Numbered from the stretch's first letter, positions 53,343 through 63,583 are shown. The stretch: DNA of 64,000 nucleotides from CAVYBY01 sp963766935 (GCA_963766935.1 CAVYBY010000002.1:1-64000), one strand, 5' to 3'. Notes: generated by a model not told the origin, from the sequence alone. A program made the numbers and translations.

Positions 53343-53828
53343 GTGGACGAGGAACCGGGTGCGAGGGCGGCTCGGGAGCTCGGGCTGGCGTTCGACATCG
53401 CGAGAACCGAGCGGCCGTCCTCGGCCGAGGAGAGCGCCCGTCTCCAGAAGATCGAGCTGGGGCAGCTCCTGCGAACGATCGTGGTGCGCCGTGGGGCCGG
53501 CGACTACGTGTTCGTGCTGGTTCCCGGTGGCCGCCAGATCGACTGGCCGAAGCTCCGGGCGGCGCTCGGCGTGAAGCGCCTCTCGCTGCCCGATGCCGAC
53601 GAGGCCCGGGAGGCGACGGGATACGAGCGCGGGACGATCACCCCGTTCGGCGCGCGGACGCCGTGGCCGGTGCTGGCCGACGCCACCGTCGGATCCGCAG
53701 CGCGCGTCGCCATCGGCGGAGGCGCCCACGGCGTGAACCTTCACGTCGATCCGGCCGCTCTGATCGGGGTGCTCGACGCCGAGGTGGCCGACGTCACGCG
53801 GCCGGACGAGCCGCGCCTGAAAGACTGA
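53343..53828 (+). CDS. YbaK/EbsC-family aminoacyl-tRNA deacylase
   Basis: 161 residues from GTG 53343. The fold is indicated by the N-terminal VxxHP-like region replaced here by LAFDIARTERPSSAEESA, then LGQLLRTIVVRR, DYVFVLVPGGRQIDWPKLRAALG and ATGYERGTITPFGAR, the last being the family 'GY-x-x-G-x-x-x-PFG' motif. YbaK-like proteins hydrolyse mischarged aminoacyl-tRNAs such as Cys-tRNA-Pro. A catalytic lysine is expected in the first part and could be K36; this is not certain. Gene neighbour: an aldo/keto reductase 4 bases downstream. Confidence 0.8.
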   Translation: MDEEPGARAARELGLAFDIARTERPSSAEESARLQKIELGQLLRTIVVRRGAGDYVFVLVPGGRQIDWPKLRAALGVKRLSLPDADEAREATGYERGTITPFGARTPWPVLADATVGSAARVAIGGGAHGVNLHVDPAALIGVLDAEVADVTRPDEPRLKD

Positions 53829-53832
53829 TCGA

Positions 53833-54762
53833 GTGGAGACGAGATCGATCGGCGCCGTGCCCGTCTCGCTGGCCGGGCTCGGGTGCAACAACTTCGGGCG
53901 AAGGATCGACGAGGCCGCCGCCGCCCTCGTCGTCGCGGCGGCTCTGGACGCCGGCATCACCGTGTTCGACACGGCCGACGTCTATGGCGACGGGGCCTCC
54001 GAGGAGTTCCTCGGACGGGCGCTGGGTGCCCGGCGCGACGAGGTGGCGATCGTGTCGAAGTTCGGCATGGACCAGCCCCCGGGTCTCACCGGCGGCGATC
54101 CTCGTTGGGTCGCTCAGGCGTGCGATGCGAGCCTGGCGAGGCTGGGGACCGACCGGATCGACGTCTACCTGCTCCATACACCCGACTCGAAGACGCCGAT
54201 CGGCGAGACCTTGGAGGCGATGGCGGCGCTGCGGGCTCGCGGCAAGGTGCTCGAGATCGGATGTTCGAACCTGTCCGCGGCCCAGATCGACGAGGCGAGC
54301 GCCGCCGCCGCCGGACTGGGCGTCCCGGGATTCGTCACCGTGCAGAACGAGTACAGCCTGCTGCGCCGCGAGCCCGAGGCGGAGGTCTTGCCCGCATGCC
54401 GGCGGCTCGGGATGAGCTTCATGCCCTACTTCCCCCTGGCCGCGGGGTTGTTGACGGGAAAGTACCGAGCGGGGGAGCAAGCGCCGCAGGGGACGAGGCT
54501 CGCCGAACCGGCCGGGCGTGACAGATGGCTGACCGAGGACCGCCTCTCGCTCGTCGAGCGGCTGGTCACCTATGGCGAAGACCGCGGCCGGACGGTGCTC
54601 GAGCTTGCCCTGTCGTGGCTCGCCGCACGGCCCGAGGTGGCCACGATCATCGCGGGCGCCACCCGTCCGGAGCAGGTCCGGGCGAACGCCGAGATCCTCG
54701 AGTCGTGGGCGTTGTCGGAGGACGAGATCACCGAGCTCGACGCCCTGACCGCGCCGAACTGA
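53833..54762 (+). CDS. Aldo/keto reductase
   Basis: 309 residues from GTG 53833. Catalytic tetrad: D46 and Y51 in FDTADVYGDG, K76 in IVSKFG and H115 in YLLHTPD. VLEIGCSNLSAAQIDEA, TVQNEYSLLRRE and PYFPLAAGLLTGKY are typical of the NADPH-dependent AKR (YhdN/Tas-like) group, as is the C-terminal IIAGATRPEQVRANAEI cofactor loop. Substrate unknown. It follows the YbaK-like gene by 4 bases and is convergent with the HxlR gene. Confidence 0.9.
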   Translation: METRSIGAVPVSLAGLGCNNFGRRIDEAAAALVVAAALDAGITVFDTADVYGDGASEEFLGRALGARRDEVAIVSKFGMDQPPGLTGGDPRWVAQACDASLARLGTDRIDVYLLHTPDSKTPIGETLEAMAALRARGKVLEIGCSNLSAAQIDEASAAAAGLGVPGFVTVQNEYSLLRREPEAEVLPACRRLGMSFMPYFPLAAGLLTGKYRAGEQAPQGTRLAEPAGRDRWLTEDRLSLVERLVTYGEDRGRTVLELALSWLAARPEVATIIAGATRPEQVRANAEILESWALSEDEITELDALTAPN

Positions 54763-54777
54763 ACCCGGCCGCGGAGA

Positions 54778-55116
54778 CTAGACGGCCGGCTCGGCCGCCC
54801 AGCGCTCGGCCCAGTCGGCGAGCTTGTCGATGGCCGCGCGCAGATCCCGGCCGCGGTCGGTCAGCGTGTACGCGATCACGACCGGCGTGTCGGGCGTCAC
54901 GCTTCTCGTCACGATGCCGGCGGCCTGGAGCTCCTTGAGCCGCTCGGACAGCAGGTGATCCGAGAGGCCCGGGATCGCCTCGCGGAGCGGGCCGAAGCGG
55001 TGCGGGCCCGAGAGCAGGACGCGAACGATCTGCGGGTTCCAGCGCTTGCCGATCAGCTCGATCGCGGCCTGGAAATGCAGACAGACGGGGCTCTCGTGTT
55101 CGGTGTCCGGCGCCAT
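54778..55116 (-). CDS. HxlR-family transcriptional regulator
   Basis: 112 residues from ATG 55116. The winged helix-turn-helix is AAIELIGKRWNPQIVRVLLSG, RFGPLREAIPGLSDHLLSERLKELQAAGIV and then VIAYTLTDRGRDLRAAIDKLADW. Cys12 in SPVCLHFQ, just before the HTH, is the position of the redox- or electrophile-sensing cysteine of HxlR members such as HypR/QorR. It is divergent from the YceI gene. The 148-base space contains AT-rich sequence (GGAATAGTAAGTAGCTATGGAATC, 55162-55185) suited for its operator. Control of yceI and itself is inferred. Confidence 0.85.
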   Translation of the reverse strand: MAPDTEHESPVCLHFQAAIELIGKRWNPQIVRVLLSGPHRFGPLREAIPGLSDHLLSERLKELQAAGIVTRSVTPDTPVVIAYTLTDRGRDLRAAIDKLADWAERWAAEPAV

Positions 55117-55264
55117 TCGGGTCGTCTCCCTCTCTATCCGAAGCGTAGCAGAGGCACTAAGGAATAGTAAGTAGCTATGGAATCGTTATTCAAGGCGAGC
55201 GACCGGCACGAGCCGGCAGTGCATGCGCCGCATCGGGCGGCGCCCAAGGGAAAGGACACACCCA

Positions 55265-55840
55265 ATGGCGCAGATAGAGACCCTCAGCGAGCAGTCCGTC
55301 TCGATCTCGTATCCGCCGGTCGGAACGTACGAGCTGGACAAGGCACATACGCAGATCGAGTGGGTCGCGCGGCACATGCTGACCAAGGTGCGCGGCCGGT
55401 TCACCGCGTTCGACGGCACGGTCGAGGTCGCGGAGCGGCCCGAGGACTCGCATGTCGAGGTCGAGATCGAGACCGGCAGCGTCGACAGCGGATCGGCGAT
55501 GCGCGACAACCACCTGCGCAGCGGCGACTTCTTCGAGACCGAGACCTACCCGGCGATGACGTTCCGCAGCACCGGTGTTCGCATGACCGGCGAGACCTCC
55601 TTCGAGCTCGACGGTGAGCTCACGATCAAGGACGTCACGAACCCGGTCACGCTCGAGGGCGAGTTCCTCGGCTGGGGGCACGGGATGAGCGGCGACACCC
55701 GGATCTTCGCCGAGGCCCGAACGACCGTCGAGCGCGAGGCCTGGGGTCTCAACTGGAACAAGGCGGTCGAGCTGACCGGTGCCGTCATCGGGCGGAAGGT
55801 CGACCTCGAGCTCCAGGTGCAGGCGATCAAGGTCTCCTAG
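55265..55840 (+). CDS. YceI-family protein
   Basis: 191 residues from ATG 55265 (AAGGGAAAGGAC upstream). The lipocalin-like barrel of YceI is shown by GTYELDKAHTQIEWVARHMLTKVRGRF, VEIETGSVDSGSAMRDNHLRSGDFFETETYPAMTF, GELTIKDVTNPVTLEGEFLG and EREAWGLNWNKAVE. No signal peptide, so cytoplasmic, as in many actinobacterial members that bind polyisoprenoids or other amphiphiles. It is divergent from HxlR, which makes it the likely target of that regulator. The nitrilase gene starts 11 bases after its stop. Confidence 0.9.
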   Translation: MAQIETLSEQSVSISYPPVGTYELDKAHTQIEWVARHMLTKVRGRFTAFDGTVEVAERPEDSHVEVEIETGSVDSGSAMRDNHLRSGDFFETETYPAMTFRSTGVRMTGETSFELDGELTIKDVTNPVTLEGEFLGWGHGMSGDTRIFAEARTTVEREAWGLNWNKAVELTGAVIGRKVDLELQVQAIKVS

Positions 55841-55851
55841 ACTGCCCGCCC

Positions 55852-56664
55852 ATGCGGGTGGGTCTGTGCCAGATGCGCTCCGGCGCCGACGTCGAAGCGA
55901 ACGTCGCCGAGGCCGAGCGGTTGCTCGGCGAGGCGGCCGACGGCGGGGCCGACCTCGCGGCGCTCCCGGAGCTGTTCTCGTTTCTCGGGCCGGTTTCGGA
56001 GCGCGGCGCGGTGGCCGAGCCGGTCCCCGGCCCGACGACCGAGCGGCTTGCGGCGGTCGCGGCCGCCCGGGGGATGTGGGTGCTGGGCGGGAGCCTGATC
56101 GAGCGCGACGCCGGGCGGGTGTTCAACACCTCGACCCTGATCGACCGAAGCGGCGAGCTCGTTTCCCACTACCGCAAGATTCACCTCTTCGACGTCGACC
56201 TCCCGGGTCAGCCGCCGTTTCGCGAGTCCGCGACGTTCGTGGCCGGCGACCAACTCATCACGCACGAGACGGAGTTCGCGCGCGTCGGCCTCTCCATCTG
56301 TTACGACCTGAGATTCCCCGAGCTCTACCGTGGACTGATGGCCGTCGGCGCGGAAGTGTTCACCGTGCCGGCGCAGTTCCAGTTCGAGACCGGCCGTGAC
56401 CACTGGCACGTCCTGCTTCGCGCGCGGGCGATCGAGAACCAGTGCTTCGTGGTCGCGCCGGCGCAGTGGGGGACGTTCGGTCGTGACGGCAAGCGCCGGT
56501 CGTACGGACACAGCCTCGTGGCGGACCCGTGGGGCCGTGTGCTCGTCGAGGCGCCGGAGGAGGGGAGCGGCGTGTGGTTCGCCGACCTCGACCTGACCGA
56601 GCTCCGCCGCGTCCGGTCGATCCTTCCCGCGCTGGAGCACCGCCGGCTGGGGCCGGCCTGCTGA
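55852..56664 (+). CDS. Carbon-nitrogen hydrolase (nitrilase superfamily, Nit1/omega-amidase-like)
   Basis: 270 residues from ATG 55852. The catalytic triad is visible: E40 in AALPELF, K109 in HYRKIHLFD, and C150 in SICYDLRFPELYR. The 'CYDLRFPE' motif and KIHLFD are specific to the Nit/omega-amidase branch that hydrolyses deaminated glutathione or alpha-ketoglutaramate. HVLLRARAIENQCFVVAPAQ and GHSLVADPWGRVL complete the fold. Cytoplasmic. The GNAT remnant starts in the overlapping TGATG (56662-56666). Confidence 0.9.
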   Translation: MRVGLCQMRSGADVEANVAEAERLLGEAADGGADLAALPELFSFLGPVSERGAVAEPVPGPTTERLAAVAAARGMWVLGGSLIERDAGRVFNTSTLIDRSGELVSHYRKIHLFDVDLPGQPPFRESATFVAGDQLITHETEFARVGLSICYDLRFPELYRGLMAVGAEVFTVPAQFQFETGRDHWHVLLRARAIENQCFVVAPAQWGTFGRDGKRRSYGHSLVADPWGRVLVEAPEEGSGVWFADLDLTELRRVRSILPALEHRRLGPAC

Positions 56665-56976
56665 TGCGCCGCGAGCTGGCCGGCGGGTACGAGCTCGACG
56701 ACGATCGCGACCGGGTCGACGTCGACGTGGTGTACCAGTTCCTCACCGAGGACGCCTACTGGGCCCCCGGCCGGTCGCGCGAGACCATCGAACGGGTCGT
56801 GGGAGTCGCGAGTCATCGCGGCCTACGTCCGCGAAGCCGTCGAGTACCCCCCGTACCGAGACTGCGGCTGGTTCCTCAACACTTCCGACGCGCACGGCCT
56901 TTACGCGAAGTTTGGCTTCGAGCCCGCCCACGAGCGGACCATGATCCGCCCGCGGCGATCTGGGAACGAGAGTTGA
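56664..56976 (+). pseudogene. GNAT N-acetyltransferase remnant with central deletion
   Basis: From ATG 56664 the first part, GGYELDDDRDRVDVDVVYQFL and TEDAYWAPGRSRETIERV, is a normal start of GNAT proteins. At about 56805-56812 the homology jumps, in another frame, to YPPYRDCGWFLNTSDAHGLYAKFGFEPAHERTMIRPRR and a stop at 56976. That end part is the GNAT C-terminus. The roughly 50-60 residues with the acetyl-CoA-binding motif (R/Q-x-x-G-x-G/A) are missing. Total coding capacity is about 103 residues against about 140 for intact relatives, so it should be inactive. Its stop codon overlaps the -35 hexamer of the next promoter. Confidence 0.7.
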
Positions 56977-57001
56977 CAATCGAACATACGTTCGATATAC
57001 T
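56973..57001 (+). promoter_or_regulatory. Consensus promoter with LexA (SOS) box in the spacer
   Basis: TTGACA (56973-56978), 17 bases, TATACT (56996-57001) make a near-perfect sigma-70-type promoter. Inside the spacer lies ATCGAAC-ATAC-GTTCGAT (56979-56996); its core TCGAAC-N4-GTTCGA is a full match to the LexA box of actinobacteria and other Gram-positives. A bound LexA would cover both hexamers. The start of the DUF222/HNH gene lies about 36 bases after the expected transcription start. Confidence 0.85.
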
Positions 57002-57043
57002 CCTTTCCTTACATCGGCCTCCTCCCCCTCAGAGCGAGGTCAC

Positions 57044-58318
57044 GTGCAACCCGAACCGATCGACGACGAACACGAGCTCATCTCGGCCATGGACGCGGCG
57101 CACGGTCGCGCCATGCGCGCCGAACGTCAGCTCTTCGAGCTGATCACCGAGGCGGACCGCCTCAAGATCTGGCAGGACTCCGGCGCGAAGAACCTCGCGC
57201 ACTGGCTTTGCATGCGCTACGGCATCTCGACCTGGAAGGCGCACCGGTGGATTGCGTCCGCCCACGCGCTGGGTGGATTGCCGGCGATCTCCGATGCGTT
57301 CGCGTGGGGTGAGCTCGGGATCGACAAGGTCGTCGAGCTGACGAGGTTCGCAACGCCCGAAACCGAGGAGCGGCTGGTCCGATGGGCCAACACCGTGTCC
57401 GGGGCGAGGATAAGGAAGCGCGCTGAGCTCGCCGAGCGCCCGCGGCTCGAGGACGAACAACAATTGGGACGGGAGCGCTTCCTCACGATCGATTACGCCA
57501 CCGATCCCTCACGGTTCTATCTGGAGGCCTGCGGTCCGGCAGAGGTCGGCGCCAAGATCATGCGCGCCATCGAGCGCGTAGCGGCGAGTGTGCCGGAGAT
57601 CCCCGGTGCGATCGATCGGATCGGGGCCCGCCAGTTCGATGCCCTCGCCGCAATCTGTTCGGCCAGGATCGCCGCCGATGCCGATCCCGACCGTGCTTCC
57701 GTGATGGTCCACGTCCCGTACGAGGTGCTTACGGGGGATCGGCCGGTGTCGGGTTGGAACCGGTCCCCGGGATGCGAGATCGACTGCGGTCCGGCCATCC
57801 ACGTCGAGACCGCTCGCCGGCTCAGCTGCGACGCGCTCTTACAGGTCGTGCTCGAGGATGAGAACGGCGTCCCGCTTCGGCTTGGACGCGCGACGCGTCA
57901 ACCGTCGAGGGCGATGCGCCGGCTGTTGCGACGCCGCGACCCGGAGTGCCGCTTCCCCGAATGCGGCGCGAGGCGGTTTCTCCAGGCACACCACATCCGG
58001 CCATGGTCGGAGGGCGGGGAGACGAACCTCGAGAACCTGGCGCGGATCTGCACGTTTCACCACTGGCTGGCCCACGAGGGCGGCTGGAAGATGAGGATGC
58101 AGCCCGACGGGACCATTCGCTGGTACACGCCGGAGGGCCGGTTGTATCGGCCCGGGCCGGCGTTGCCCCGCGGGCCCTCCGATTCGCCGCGCGGTTCCGA
58201 TCCACGGATGCGTCCGAATCCGAGTCCCGACCTACAGGCTGTCGAGATCGCCCTGGACGTCGACGTCGGGCGGCGCCGAGAACGGGATTTCGACCTCCTC
58301 GACCCAGTCGGGGTGTGA
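57044..58318 (+). CDS. DUF222/HNH endonuclease domain protein (13E12-repeat type)
   Basis: 424 residues from GTG 57044 (GCGAGGTCAC upstream). The DUF222 part (about 25-290) has AERQLFELITEADRL, GISTWKAHRWIASAHALGGLP and KVVELTRFATPETEE. The C-terminal HNH motif is CRFPECGARRFLQAHHIRPWSEGG, TNLENLARICTFHHWLAHEGGW, with two Cys and the HH/N/HH residues for metal binding and cleavage. Proteins of this group (13E12 repeat family in mycobacteria) are often multicopy and LexA-controlled. The SOS box upstream fits that. The last 87 bases overlap the convergent MocA-like gene. Confidence 0.9.
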   Translation: MQPEPIDDEHELISAMDAAHGRAMRAERQLFELITEADRLKIWQDSGAKNLAHWLCMRYGISTWKAHRWIASAHALGGLPAISDAFAWGELGIDKVVELTRFATPETEERLVRWANTVSGARIRKRAELAERPRLEDEQQLGRERFLTIDYATDPSRFYLEACGPAEVGAKIMRAIERVAASVPEIPGAIDRIGARQFDALAAICSARIAADADPDRASVMVHVPYEVLTGDRPVSGWNRSPGCEIDCGPAIHVETARRLSCDALLQVVLEDENGVPLRLGRATRQPSRAMRRLLRRRDPECRFPECGARRFLQAHHIRPWSEGGETNLENLARICTFHHWLAHEGGWKMRMQPDGTIRWYTPEGRLYRPGPALPRGPSDSPRGSDPRMRPNPSPDLQAVEIALDVDVGRRRERDFDLLDPVGV

Positions 58319-58801
58319 GGCGATGAGCAACCGCGCGCCGACGTCGCCGCTCAGGTGGCCGGCCTCGGCATAGATCTCGCGCGAGAGCAGGGCGGGGCCG
58401 GGGCCATCCGCGTAGCGGATCCGGACGATGCGTGCCCGCGTGCGCCGGTAGCCGTCGACCAGCGCGCGAACCTCCGCGTCGGTGACGCCCGGCTGGTCGG
58501 CCAGCAACACCACGGCCGCCTCGCTGGTATCCGGCAGGGCGTGCAGCGCTTCGGCGAGCGACGTCGACTGGCCGTCGCGGTAGCGAACGTTTCGGACGAA
58601 CCTCGCCTGCGGCGGCATCCGGATCGCGGCCTCGACCGCCTCCGCATCGTGACCGGTCACGATGACGATCTCGTCGATGCCGGCCGAGGCGAGCGCGTCG
58701 ACGGCGTGCTGGACGAGCGGCAGACCGCGGACGATTGCGAGTTGCTTGGTGCCGCCGAACCGGGATCCCGTCCCTGCGGCGAGGACGATCCCGGAGATCA
58801 C
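58232..58801 (-). CDS. MocA/MobA-like molybdenum-cofactor nucleotidyltransferase
   Basis: 189 residues from GTG 58801. The NTP-transferase signature is MISGIVLAAGTGSRFGGTKQLAIVRGLPLVQHAVDAL, with LAAGxGxRFGxxK for nucleotide binding. Next come IVIVTGHDAEAVEAAI, VLLADQPGVTDAEV and the C-terminal PPDVDVQGDLDSL. MocA attaches CMP to molybdopterin to give the MCD cofactor of CO dehydrogenase/xanthine dehydrogenase-type enzymes, which is what CoxL upstream in this cluster needs. It is the last gene of the cox cluster seen here and follows coxG by 4 bases. Its 3' end overlaps the DUF222 gene. Confidence 0.85.
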   Translation of the reverse strand: MISGIVLAAGTGSRFGGTKQLAIVRGLPLVQHAVDALASAGIDEIVIVTGHDAEAVEAAIRMPPQARFVRNVRYRDGQSTSLAEALHALPDTSEAAVVLLADQPGVTDAEVRALVDGYRRTRARIVRIRYADGPGPALLSREIYAEAGHLSGDVGARLLIASHPDWVEEVEIPFSAPPDVDVQGDLDSL

Positions 58802-58805
58802 CGCG

Positions 58806-59477
58806 TCAGGTCTTCGAACCGCCGCCGAAGAGGCGCTTGAAGAATCCGGCGATGATCGACCAGACCGCGATCAGGCCGAGGCGGATCCCCCCGACGGGCT
58901 TGGCGGCCTGGGGCGTGGGCAGCGGGGGCTCGGGCTGTGGCGCGGCTGCCGCTGCGGGAGCCGGGGTGGCTGCGGGTGCCGCGGCGTCGCCCGGGGTGGC
59001 AGTGTCGGCCGATGTGGTGGCTGCCTGCCCGGCGCCCATGCTCTCTTGCAGACAGTCGGCGAACTGCTGGGTCAGGCGCTTCGAGATCTCCGGGAGGAGC
59101 CCGCGGGACATCTGCGCCGCGGCGCCGGTCAGCGTGATGTCGGCCTTCATCTTGACCGTCGTCTTGCCGTCGGCCGCCGGCTCCAGCCACGAGGTCACGC
59201 TGGCGTTGGCGGCTCCCTTGCCCTTTGCCTCCATGCCCTTGGCCACCAGTTGAACGCTGTGCGTGGCGTCGTCGCGTTCCTCCATCGAGACCGTCCCGGC
59301 AAACGACATCGAGATCGGCCCGAACTTCATGTTGACCTTGCCCTTCCAGTGCCGGTCGTCGATCGTCTCGGTCAACTCGGCCCCGGGCATGCACGGCGCC
59401 ACTCGTTCGACATCCAGCAGGTAACGCCAGAGGAAATCCGGATCGGCGGCGACGACGAACTCGTTCTCGATCAGCAT
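58806..59477 (-). CDS. coxG: CoxG-like SRPBCC protein (CO dehydrogenase maturation/membrane anchoring)
   Basis: 223 residues from ATG 59477. The SRPBCC lipid-binding barrel of the CoxG family is at residues 1-150: ADPDFLWRYLLDVERVAPCMPGAEL, GKVNMKFGPISMSFAGTVSMEE and VKMKADITLTGAAAQMSRGLL. A Pro/Ala-rich linker of about 45 residues leads to a C-terminal hydrophobic segment (IRLGLIAVWSIIAGFFKRLFGG), a membrane anchor. In Afipia (Oligotropha) CoxG is linked to anchoring CO dehydrogenase at the membrane; recent work indicates quinone delivery. Its place in the cox cluster supports that role here. Confidence 0.85.
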   Translation of the reverse strand: MLIENEFVVAADPDFLWRYLLDVERVAPCMPGAELTETIDDRHWKGKVNMKFGPISMSFAGTVSMEERDDATHSVQLVAKGMEAKGKGAANASVTSWLEPAADGKTTVKMKADITLTGAAAQMSRGLLPEISKRLTQQFADCLQESMGAGQAATTSADTATPGDAAAPAATPAPAAAAAPQPEPPLPTPQAAKPVGGIRLGLIAVWSIIAGFFKRLFGGGSKT

Positions 59478-59520
59478 GGCGCTCAGCCTACGGCCTGGTT
59501 GAAGACACGGCCCGCGACTC

Positions 59521-60489
59521 TCATCCGCCGACGGCGATGAACCGGGCCGGATCCATCTCGAACGCCTCGAGGCAGCCGGCCGAGCAGAAGTAGTACGTGA
59601 GGCCGTCGTGGACCAGGCGATAGCGGGCATCGGCCACGTCCACGGTCATGCCGCAGACGGGATCGATCGCCTCGTGCCGTGCCTCTTGCTGGGCGGCGAC
59701 CGGCATCGCCAGCGCCCCGGTCGCTTTGAGCTGCACGATCTCGGCGAGGATCGCGACGGCGATCTCCTCGGTGGGGACGTGTCCCAGGTCGAGTCCGGCG
59801 GGGGCGTGCACGCGCGCGAGGGCCTCCTCGCTCGATCCCCGGTCGCGCAGGTATCCGAGCACCGCCTCGGCTCGCTTCCGGGAGGCGACGAGACCGATGT
59901 ACGCGGCCGGCGTCTCGAGCGCCTTCCCCAGCGCGTCCTCGTCGTAGTGGCCCTGGGTCGCGACGACCACGTACGAACGCTCGTCCACCACCGACAGATC
60001 GAGCGTGGTGAGCACCGTGGCGACGCCGGGGTGGTCGGCGGGGTCGCCACCGTCGTCGACGACGGCGCTTCGCCACCCGAGACCGGCCGCCATGGCCGCC
60101 AGGGTCGTGGCCGCGGGGGACCGGCCGATTGCGACGAGCTGTGGCTGCGGCAAGACGGGTTCCACGTACACCTCCATTGCGCCTTCGCTCTGGCAGGCGA
60201 TCGGGATGGTCATGAGCCCCGGGCGAGCATGCGCCTCCAGCTCGTCCGGCGTCCCGAGGAACAAGAGCTCCGGGGCGCCGGCCTCCAATGCGCGGAGCGC
60301 CTCGCGCACGACGATCGGCTCCGCGCACGCTCCGCCGAGCCACCCGCGCACCTTGCGATCCGGCGTGATGAGCGCGGTCGCGCCCTCCCTTCCGGACGAC
60401 GGCGCCCGCCGCCACACGACGGTCGCCAGGACGAACGGCTCGCCCCGCGCCGACAGCTCCGCCGCGAGCTCGAGTACCTCGGGCTTCAT
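59521..60489 (-). CDS. XdhC/CoxI-family maturation protein with C-terminal YHS domain
   Basis: 322 residues from ATG 60489. The N-terminal XdhC_CoxI domain is GEPFVLATVVWRRAPSSGREGATALI, GWLGGACAEPIVVREAL; the Rossmann-like second domain contains PQLVAIGRSPAATTLAAMA, VVVATQGHYDEDALG and YIGLVASRKRAEAVLGYL. Residues about 277-315 form a YHS domain, DPVCGMTVDVADARYRLV and YYFCSAGCLEAFEMDP, a short Cys-containing metal-binding module. XdhC proteins receive and sulfurate the molybdenum cofactor before insertion into CoxL/XdhB-like subunits. The YHS fusion is unusual. The start codon immediately follows the tandem repeat, and no good ribosome-binding site is seen. Confidence 0.85.
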   Translation of the reverse strand: MKPEVLELAAELSARGEPFVLATVVWRRAPSSGREGATALITPDRKVRGWLGGACAEPIVVREALRALEAGAPELLFLGTPDELEAHARPGLMTIPIACQSEGAMEVYVEPVLPQPQLVAIGRSPAATTLAAMAAGLGWRSAVVDDGGDPADHPGVATVLTTLDLSVVDERSYVVVATQGHYDEDALGKALETPAAYIGLVASRKRAEAVLGYLRDRGSSEEALARVHAPAGLDLGHVPTEEIAVAILAEIVQLKATGALAMPVAAQQEARHEAIDPVCGMTVDVADARYRLVHDGLTYYFCSAGCLEAFEMDPARFIAVGG

Positions 60490-60490
60490 G

Positions 60491-60720
60491 TCTGCCGGGG
60501 GGCTACGCTCCGCCTCCGGCTCCGCTTCATGAGCCCCCCGCGCCCCCCGCTTTGCCGGGGGGCTACGCTCTGCCTCCGGCTCCGCTTCATGAGCCCCCCG
60601 CGCCCCCCGCTTTGCCGGGGGGCTACGCTCTGCCTCCGGCTCCGCTTCATGAGCCCCCCGCGCCCCCCGCTTTGCCGGGGGGCTACGCTCTGCCTCCGGC
60701 TCCGCTTCATGAGCCCCCCG
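60491..60720. repeat. 60-bp tandem repeat, 3 full and 1 partial copies
   Basis: Units at 60541-60600, 60601-60660 and 60661-60720 are identical, and 60491-60540 is a shortened fourth copy with one change (GCTCCGCC for GCTCTGCC). Each unit contains CGGGGGGCT ... AGCCCCCCG, a 9-bp stem with a 27-base loop, and GCCCCCCGC-TTT-GCCGGGGGGC between neighbours, so alternative hairpins are possible. The repeat fills the whole space between coxL and the XdhC gene. The 60-base period is divisible by three and leaves the minus frame open, but no sensible protein results. The coxL end (GCGCCCCCCGCC, 60730-60741) resembles part of the unit. Confidence 0.9.
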
Positions 60721-60721
60721 C

Positions 60722-63082
<2,361 letters not shown>

Positions 63083-63106
63083 GTTCGATCGGCTCCTCTC
63101 GTAGTC

Positions 63107-63583
63107 CTAGGCGGTGGCGGGCGCGTTCGCCGTGTCCTCGGCGGCGGCCTGGATCGACGTCACGATGTTGATGTATCCGGTGCAGCGGCAGATGTTGCCC
63201 GAGATCGCCCAGCGGACGTCCTCTTCGCTCGGATGCGGGTTCTTCTCGATCAGGGCGTGCCCGACGAGCATCATGCCCGGCGTGCAGAACCCGCACTGCA
63301 GGCCGTGGTGCTCCTTGAACGCGGCCTGGATCGGATCGAGCCCGCCGGCGGCGAGCCCTTCGACGGTCGTGATCTCCCGTCCGGCGGCCTGGACCCCGAA
63401 CATCGTGCACGACTTCACGGGCGTCCCGTCGACGAGCACGGTGCACGCGCCGCAGCTGGTGGTGTCGCACCCGACATGGGTGCCGGTCAGCTCCAGATCC
63501 TCACGGATCACGTGGACCAGGAGCCTGCGGGGCTCGAGATCGAGCTTCTGCTCGGCCCCGTTGACGGTAAACGTGGTCTCCAT
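63107..63583 (-). CDS. coxS: Aerobic CO dehydrogenase small subunit (2x[2Fe-2S])
   Basis: 158 residues from ATG 63583 with an AGCGGAGGTAG ribosome-binding site. The first cluster is plant-ferredoxin type, in HVGCDTTSCGACTVLVDG and VKSC. The second, helical-domain cluster is in LQCGFCTPGMMLVG and NICRCTGYINIV. Length and order match CoxS/XdhC-type small subunits. It lies between coxM and coxL (24 bases before coxL), the usual M-S-L order. Confidence 0.95.
   Translation of the reverse strand: METTFTVNGAEQKLDLEPRRLLVHVIREDLELTGTHVGCDTTSCGACTVLVDGTPVKSCTMFGVQAAGREITTVEGLAAGGLDPIQAAFKEHHGLQCGFCTPGMMLVGHALIEKNPHPSEEDVRWAISGNICRCTGYINIVTSIQAAAEDTANAPATA

Noticed and set aside
60491..60720. CRISPR array or coding repeat
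   Set aside because: Copies follow each other directly with no unique spacers, so it is not CRISPR. The open frame through it repeats a 20-residue arginine/glycine-rich unit with no start signal and is better explained by the 60-base period.
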